DNA of 64,000 nucleotides from Atherinomorus stipes (Eukaryota > Chordata > Actinopteri > Atheriniformes > Atherinidae). The translations under genes were made by a program, and so were the position numbers. Location of the stretch: the NCBI GenBank assembly GCA_023101725.1, contig JALJCO010013427.1:370433-434432 (forward strand), in the 5' to 3' direction. Shown in pieces: positions 12,301-21,300 of the stretch; the first letter of the stretch is position 1, and the number at the start of each line of letters is the position of its first letter. The notes below the pieces were generated by a model. It was given only the letters and a program-made list of their open reading frames with translations. It was not told the DNA's origin and ran no database searches.

Positions 12301-15300
12301 AATTTGTGTAAAGCGTTTGCAAGTAGGAACAAATTTGTTCCTACGAACTGATTTTCCTCCTAAAAGAGATATGCAAATGTAATGTCTGTAATTCTGCTCT
12401 GGCCAGCAGTTATTTAACTCTGATAAAATCATCTGTTGTGATATAACCTGAATAAGATGGAAACTTAATCATTCTGATGTTGTAGCAACCAAAACCCGAT
12501 GTAAAATGTAATTTTATTTAGATTTGCAAGCACATTTCTGTCTGTGTGTGTTTGACATCAGGGTCAGAGGGGAGAACCTGGAGAACGAGGTTCCACTGGA
12601 TTCCCGGGAGCCCGTGGGCCTGGTGGACAGAAGGCAAGCGACAATGTTCATAGATGTTAATTGTGATTAGACCAGTATCGCTGTTACTGCAAAAGCAACC
12701 AGACATTTTTTATTACTGTCTTTTTCTTTCTGCAGGGAGAAGCAGGTCAGCCTGGAGTACCTGGTGAATCGGTGTGTGTTTTTGCTTCCATCCAAACGCC
12801 TCATCATGTTCTGTGTGTAAAGATTCTCCTCCTTAATGGACATTTTTTTTTTTTTTCAGGGTTTACCTGGAAAAGATGGACTGTCGGGGCTTACGGGAAC
12901 AAAGGGAGAAATTGGTATCACAGGAATGAGAGGAATCAAGGTATTTTGTGTGTTTGTGTACATCACAGTTGATTCCATGTGGTTTCAACCTTTTAGTATA
13001 TGTCATGAGTGGGCGATGACAGACAGCCAGCTAATGGCAGAAAATTGATATGACTGCAGAGGATTAATGCAATTTTTCACAGAAATCATACAGAGCATTT
13101 TATTTCAACCCACTATTGTGATGATTAACATCTGAAAATGGGGATTTTGCTCCAATTTAATATCCATATCCTTTCACTTCATTGAGTCACCGTACATATT
13201 AAATGATCAAAATGGGTTTTGTTGTAAAGCAGGATATGTTTTTTTAATCATTATTATGATTATATGTTTGTTTAATTACAAAATACATTTAATCTTGATT
13301 AATCACAAAATTCAAAGAGAAATTTCAAACAGCTTGTCATTAACGTAGGACACACATTATTAGTCTATATGCTAAGATTTCAGGCTGTTAATGTTTAACA
13401 TGATATTGGGCTTATTTCAAATTGGGGCTGTTTTTGTATAGCCTACTGTACATTTTCATGCAGTCCATTTAGTTTAGTTGAATGGGAGCATAAAATGTTA
13501 TATTATGTACAGTATAATAGGTCATATATGATGGCTGATTTCACAAAGGTCTTCCTTTGATACAAAAAGCTTGCGTTGTGCCATTTGCAACTATTACTGA
13601 ACTTATCCTGAATTAATGACAAGCAGTCATTAGATATATCCAAACCAAGATAAACACCAATGTCCATCTTGTACTTTATGTGCTTATGAAGGTAAAACCA
13701 TTGAAAAATGTGAGACTCAGCTGTGACATCAGCACCTTGGATGTGGATTTACTGTGGACATTATCCTTCCTCTCTGAGCCTTCTGCTGCTGTATTTCTTA
13801 TTTTACTTTTACTTGTCACTGCCTGAACACGCACTACCTGGAAAAAAAAACCCAACAAACTGCATCCAGTTCTGCGTCTTTCCCGCTGCTGATGGAAACT
13901 TGCTGCACTGTGTTTTATGTTGGTGGTGTGTGTAAGTGCTCTCTGGAGTGCCTGAGAGGCAGGTAAGGGAACAGTCTGTGTGGATGGGCTCTCTGCTTGG
14001 CTGCTTTGGTGCATTTTTTCCACTTAATGATTCGCAAGCCTTGTTACGTGTGTCAGTTGGTGATGATCTTTTGTGATACCAGGGCGACCGTGGACCCAAG
14101 GGGGTTTGTGGAAGTGATGGACCCAAAGGAGAGAAGGTGAGCCTGTAAGACAGAGAAACTGAAAACTAAGGGGAAAGATAAACACCACAGATATAAATCA
14201 AGTTGTATGGTGTTAATTTCATTCTGAGTGTTGATTTATATTTCTTTGATGTAATTCGAGAACCAGCTGATGATATTTAAGGCTTCTACAGATTCCTTTT
14301 ATGTGTTTGTGTATTAAAATATATGTATTTTTTTAATCCCAGGGGGATTCTGGTATTAATGGACGATCAGGCCTCCCTGGAAGAAAAGGTGAACAGGTAC
14401 GGCAAATGGCTGATAAAAAGCAGGCATTCTAAGGGGCATCACATGGGTTGTTTATAATCAGGTGTTCACTGTGTGTTTTCCAGGGGGATACTGGGCCTCC
14501 TGGGGTCCCTGGGAGCCCTGGAAAAGAGGGACTAGTTGGTCCCAAGGTATTTTACAATGATTTATCCAATATTTTACAAGGAAATAGCCCAAATGCACAA
14601 CATAACCATTTTTCTATGTGGCTGCAGGGTGAGCGGGGTTTCGATGGAGTTGCTGGACCCAAAGGAAGCCAAGGAGAGAAAGGTGAAAGGGTGGGTATCT
14701 AACTTCAACTTCTGCAGCACATTACAGTGTCATTCATATAGATCTAACGGTAAACCACATGTGGTGCCTAATCTCCATATTCATACGTCCTCAGTGCAAC
14801 ATCACTCACCTTCAGAACTAAGTTAACAGTTGCTGTGCTTCAAACAGGGGCCACCTGGAGTGCCTGGTCCTCCAGGTCCCAGAGGAGTCGACGGGCCCCC
14901 TGGTTTGACTGGCCCGCAAGGACCAGCTGGTGGTAAAGGCCCTGAGGGGCTTCAAGGACAGAAGGTGACTATCCTTACTTTGGCGTCATGATTGTTTATT
15001 CTCCACCTTGGTCACATAATTTATCTAGAGTGGTAGTGGCCTTTGAAAATAAAGATGAGAGAGAATAATGACACTTCAGTAGTTGCACTGATAAAAGCAT
15101 CAGCTTGACTGCGCACAGATTTGATGGTGATGCTGCAAAGAAAACAACTGTACAATAGAAATAAGAATAGATAAAAAAGTATTATTAACATCAGTGCTTC
15201 CACAAAATAGCAGCAGTCTGGTTGCTGAGTGGTGTGGCAGCAACAGAGATAAAACTTTTGACAGTTTTGACATTAGAACGATGATGTAAGACTGATATAA

Positions 15301-18300
15301 AAAGATTACAATCTTTGTATTTCTCTCACCTTTGTTGTCCTTTTTTTCTTCTTCATCTGACTCGTTTTTATTTCTGCGTATTGCTTCATGATGATTGACA
15401 GTTTGATGCTCCCCTTGTTTGACTGGCTTGTCTGATTCATCATCAAGTAACTAAAGAAAGCTGAAGACGAGGTACAGGGCCACATCAGGTCCCTTTGATG
15501 GATGCACCTTTTTTTCCATCTGAGACACCCTTGATTTACCCTAGCATTATTTGCCAGTCCACTGATGTACCAATATTTCTCCCCTTGCAGCCTTGAGATC
15601 TGCTGAGAGGATTTCCTCTCAAAAGATTTTTGGCCAAAGTATCATTGTGTTTTAAGAGGAATACTGTATGAGAATACAAGGGTTTCACACTTTTATTTTC
15701 ACTTAAATAAAACGTTTCACTCCAGACCAAGACGTTTAGAGGAGGAAAAATTAGAATTTTATTTTCTAAAGAATATGAATATTTTAAAAACTATTAGACA
15801 ATTTTGTAACTAGTGTCTGATAAATAGGAAGCAAAAATGAAAATCTATTACAATAGTCAGTGACCAGCAAAGAAATCTCTCTTTACAACAACTAACTGCA
15901 GTTACAGTAGCTTTCAATCCATCAAGTCTTTATAATGCTTCATCTGTTTAAACAGCAACCACAGCTTTCCAAAGGCTGCAAAAAGAAGAGTATCTTCTCA
16001 TAATGTAAATCTTTGGGTTGATACTGTAAGTGCTTTATTTGCTCCAGACTTGTATCTGGTGTTTGTGATACAGTCACAGAACCGTTCATCTGCTCCAATA
16101 AGAGTCTTTCATTTTATCTGTCTATAAAATATCTAATAGAAATGTCTTCAGCTATTTATCTGTCCACTTTTTTGCTTTAACTTATTAATCTTTTGATTGT
16201 GTTTCTACCTTTATTAACTTGGTGACATTAAGCATTATTGCTGCTCTCATTAGAACCATGTTGAGTTGTACTGGGCCCTCGTCTAAAGTGGGCTCTGCCC
16301 ATCAGTTCTTATATTAGTCTTATATAAAACTTTCGTTTGCACTCTTCCTTCTTCTTGCCCCTTATCCTGCCTGCTACCGTTCGTCATGTCCCTGTTATTA
16401 AACCATATTAACCAGCAGAGCCTCAGTGACATCCAGCTCAGTCTCAGGTAACATCACAAACAAAAGGAACTTAAAAACAACCAGCGGCAACAAAGTGCTC
16501 TGCGCTCAAGACACCGAAAAGATGCGGTCCAATAAAACATACGAAGAAAAACTGCCCCGCTGTCATGCGCATGGAAATCTTTTGTTAATTTTCTTTTTGT
16601 TTTTTATTTCTTTTAAAAAACTACTTCGTTTTCTCTTGTGACACCAAGTCTTGCTGCCCATTTCGGGGATGTTGCCGCAATTCATTACATTTCTATTATT
16701 AACGACTCAGAATTAATGCAGTCTAGTTTTTATCTTCAAATCCTCCACTGATACTCATTAAAACTTAATTTTTAATGGCAACATATGAGTTCATGAACTG
16801 TTTGAGCGTGTATAGATGCAACAGTCATGTAAATATTTGTATATTAAGTCATCAGGTATGTGACACCGTGGCACAGAAAGCTTAATTCAAAGATGTGTTT
16901 ACATATTTTTATATCTGTATAATCACCAGTAGCTACAGAGAAACTGAAGTGCTGTCTGATTCTTGCCCACATATTAAGTGCAATGTTGACTCAGTTTAGT
17001 ACTTTATTGATGACTTTTTAATAATGCAGTGGCAGTAAAGTAAACATACTGTAGTTACATCTGTGAGTTGACAGATTTTTATACAGTCCCATTTCCTTTT
17101 GATCACATCATAATAAGTTAATCCACATAAGAGTTGGAACCAGAGATGTCCCAGTCAGTTTTTTTTTTTTATTTTGTTCCCAAGTTCGAGTATCAGCTGA
17201 TACCGAGTCCCGATCTGATACTTATTAGATAACTTAACGCTGTAGTTAACCGGATCCACAAAACGCTTTATCCTCATTTATAACGTTTCTTTAATGTATC
17301 TTTAAAGCCTTACATTTAGGGCTTTTTTTGTTGTTGCTGTTTTCTTTGTGTTTTTAACCAGAAATGGGTTCTACTTTTGGAATATCTCCGCTGTTTGAAG
17401 AAAACAATACAAATACAGTGTATGTGTATATGAGCAATATGAGATACAGTAGCAATTATCATCGCAATGTGTGAGACAGTCATGTGTACTTAATAATACT
17501 TACAACTACACAGTGGATTACCACGTGATTAAATGTTCTTATGCCTTTCTTTTAGGGAGAGAGAGGTCCAATTGGTCCTGCCATGATTGGTCCACGTGGT
17601 GTCCCAGGGATCCCCGGGGAGCGAGGGGAGCAGGTCAGTATCACACTCAGCACTTTTTGTCTCTTGTTGTTTTCTTAGCAAACATCATTGATGGAAAACT
17701 GCTTGCTGAAGTCAGGAAATTCCATCAAAAACAAGAAATCTGCATTTTAATCTGCAGGATGACTGCAACTTTCTCATGAAATTTATGTTTTATTTTGTCA
17801 CTCTGTCAGTGAAATATTTATAGACCAGAAAATAGTCATGTAAAAGAACAAATAGAACTTATTAATAAGGCTGAGTTTTGTGTTTCTTTGGACCTCATAG
17901 CGATCCCATATAGTAACACGGGTTGTAAAAGGAGAAAGCCCCATTTGTTTAATATTTGGATTTGTCTGAATAATGCGGTATATGTGTGATCTCTAGCACA
18001 ATTTTAACCCTCTGCGTTTATGGTTCAATTTATTTATGTGCTACAAATCATTTCACCCTGAGAAATGTATGCACTGTGGCTGTTTCTGTGCATCTTGTAT
18101 CCTAAAACATGTCTATGTTGCAGGGAGAAATGGGGCCAGATGGAGCTAAGGGAGACAGAGGAGATCCTGGCATGACGGTCAGTGTGGGATCTTTACCTCA
18201 GGGCCCAGTTTCAGGACACCAAATGTCACACACATGTCCACAGAGTCAAAACTGGGGTTGTTTGTACGGTAATAGTGTTTTGCCCTGTTCTCCTCTTTGT

Positions 18301-21300
18301 TTTGAATTCAGGAAGATGAGATCAGGGAGTATGTTCGCTCCGAGATGAATCACCACTGTGGTGAGTCTTTCAGCTGGTTTTGCTAATTAGTTTCTCTGTT
18401 GTACTCAACTTGATCTTCACATGGTGATCAAAGAGTGCATGAGTCATAGTCCCAGCTAAACTTTATCAAGTATTACTGCAATGACGCTGTAGAGAACTAC
18501 AGCATGCCATAACTCTCAAAGCTGACCTTCATTATTCCCTCTCTTTGTCTGCCCCACCCCCCACCCCAATCTGTTTGACTGATCTCAGCATGTGGAGGTG
18601 AGTGAGCTGCAGCAGAAAAAGTAGCATAAAAGCTGTAATTTAGCATTAGTTGCAGCTTTATACTATACAGTGTATGCTTGTACAGAGAGTGCAGTAGTCA
18701 TGTATTTTGAATTTAAAAAAAGCAACAGTGCACAATCCCTTGTTTGATCAGGGAAATATGCAATCATTTAAACTAATGCAAGCAGGCCAAGTTACCTCCT
18801 TTGGTTTGTAGTTATTTCAAATGTAGTTATTTGTCTAGATTACTCTCGATAATCTTTTAAAGAACTTAAGCTCCATACAGATTGACTGAGGATTATTTTC
18901 AGGACACCAATTTTAAACATTTTTATAAGCGTGAGAGTAAACTATAAATAAAATGTAAAGAGGTGTAAAAATCATTTTGAGCAAAGTTTGATCTAAACTG
19001 TTTATCAATGCAGACCCATGTTAATATGATTCGCAGCAGCCTGACAAGTGATGCTGAGGCAGGATGCTCATATACAGTACTGTACTGTATACCCTGCATG
19101 AGGCATTACAGAGAATCTGGCTTCATTTGTTAAATATAGATAGTGATTTTTGCCTTTAGTTCTGTGTCCTCTGAAAAAGTGTTAGACTTTAGTGACACAA
19201 GCTGTGACTTGAGTCTTTAAAGGATCTTTTAGTTGGTGTCTGTGTCACATTGGTGGAATCATTTTTGTGGTGCTTTGGGGGTGTTGTTGGTTAGTGTGTC
19301 TGAACAGTGGTGACTGAAAGTTTGTGAAGCTTGAGAAGTTTTATGTCTGAAACCTTGCCTTTTACACTTGTTCAATAAGTAAATAAAAAGAACATCTTAG
19401 CAAATTACTCAAGAAAACATTATTTTCTAAAACTGTCTAAAAATGTCCACTTGTGATGATAGATTTGTGAGCATCAGCATAAGTTAAAGTTGTCGAGGCA
19501 TTCATTAAGTTTCTCTAGCTTTCCTAGTGAGGTTGGATCTACAAGAATTTGTGATCCTTCATTTAATACATTAAATTTTCCCCCAAATTTAATGTGATCC
19601 ATCCCATTCCTGTCAGCACCACTGACAGCAGCTGTATTTGTTTATTTTGTGCCGCCCCAAGCAGCATCACTTAATTTGCTGCTGTTGTTGTTTTTGAAAA
19701 GAACTTTCTGTCCGTACACAAGATGCTTCTGACTGTACGACCTACATAGGTCATACAATCCTATAAGCTACTGATTGGAACCAAACGACCCTAATCTTAC
19801 CTTCCAGTCTTTTCATTACCCAACATGCTCCCTCTCTCATTCATGAAAATATTAAACATAACATCATTTTCCTTATGTGCCTTAAAATTGTCCCATTTAA
19901 ATTGATATTTTAAGGACCTGTGAAATTTGCTGGTTTACTGTAGGTCACACTTGCACAGATACAAACACCCTTCTAAAAGGTTTACAAACTTTCAAGCACC
20001 ACAGTACTGCCAGAATATTCTCTCCTTCCACTTTTTTTCATCATTTGCTTTTCTGACTCCATTTCCATCCCTCTGTGTAAAACTTGCCTGGTTCTGTCGC
20101 TCTCTGAATCCTCTCTGTTCTTTCGGTTTTCCTATTTGCTCCTCTTCCTGTCTGGCTCTCTCTCAGGTTCAGTCCCGGACACTCGGTCCAAGCCCGCAGT
20201 CAGGGCTCGGCCTGCTACAGAGCAACAACGGGTACTGAAGGGGGAAAAGGGTGAGTGTTTCTTCCGTTGCTGCTGTCGTTGACCTCAGTCTCTTTGTCTG
20301 TGTATGCCCGTCCTGAACAAACAGGTTAAACTAGTGGTGCTACATATGAAGACCTCTGAGCTTTGGGTGGTTTTCTTAGCAAGAAAACAGAGAACTCCAT
20401 TTGTGGCCCACTGTCAAATAATGTATTTGTCTAGTTGTAGAAAGACAAATACAGTTGGAGAGTATATGTCTGTTTAACAGACTCTGTACTTTTACTTGGA
20501 GGCATTTTATGTTCGATTTACAGTTAATGGAAGGTTTTCCACAGGGGGAAAAAAAAACAAAAACAGCTTAATAATTTGTTTAAAGGGACTTTGGTAGATG
20601 CTGGTCCCCTCAGAACATGTTACCTCCAAGGGCTATGTTTTTCACCTTGCACTTACTCTTCTGATAGATAACCTGTTAATAGTTTATATCCAAGACACAA
20701 TCATTTTCAATGGCATCAAGGCTCAATAAAGTGTTTGATTCACTGTCAGTATTTTTGCTTATCTTATTTTCCCAGGCTAGCATGAAGAACTGTTTCCATC
20801 CAACAAAACACTGACTCAGTATTTACACTCACCGGCGACTTTATTAGGTACACCTGTCAAAATTTCTAATCAGCCAATCACATGGCAGCAACTCAATGCA
20901 TTTAGGCATGTAGACATGGTCAAGACGATCTGCTGCAGTTCAAACTGAGCATCAGAATGGGGAAGAAAGGGGATTTAAGTGACTTTGAACGTGGCATGGT
21001 TGTTGGTGCCAGACAGTATTTCAGAAACTGCTGATCTTCTGGGATTTACTCTAGGATTTAAAGAGAATGGTCTGAAAAATAGAAAATATCCAGTGAGTGA
21101 ATGTTCTGGAGGGCGCAAATGCCTTGTTGATGCCGGAGGTCAGAGGAGAATCCAGCTGATAGAAAGGCAACAGTAATTCAAATAACCACTCGTTACAACC
21201 GAGATATGCAGAAGAGCATCTCTGAACACACAACACATCCAGCCTTGAAGCAGATGGGCTGCAGCAGCAGAAGACCACACCGGGTGCCACTCCTGTCAGC

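Noticed and set aside
13676..14126. Open frames on both strands before helix exon 21
   Set aside because: They are intronic, overlap each other and the collagen exon in other frames, and have no recognisable content.
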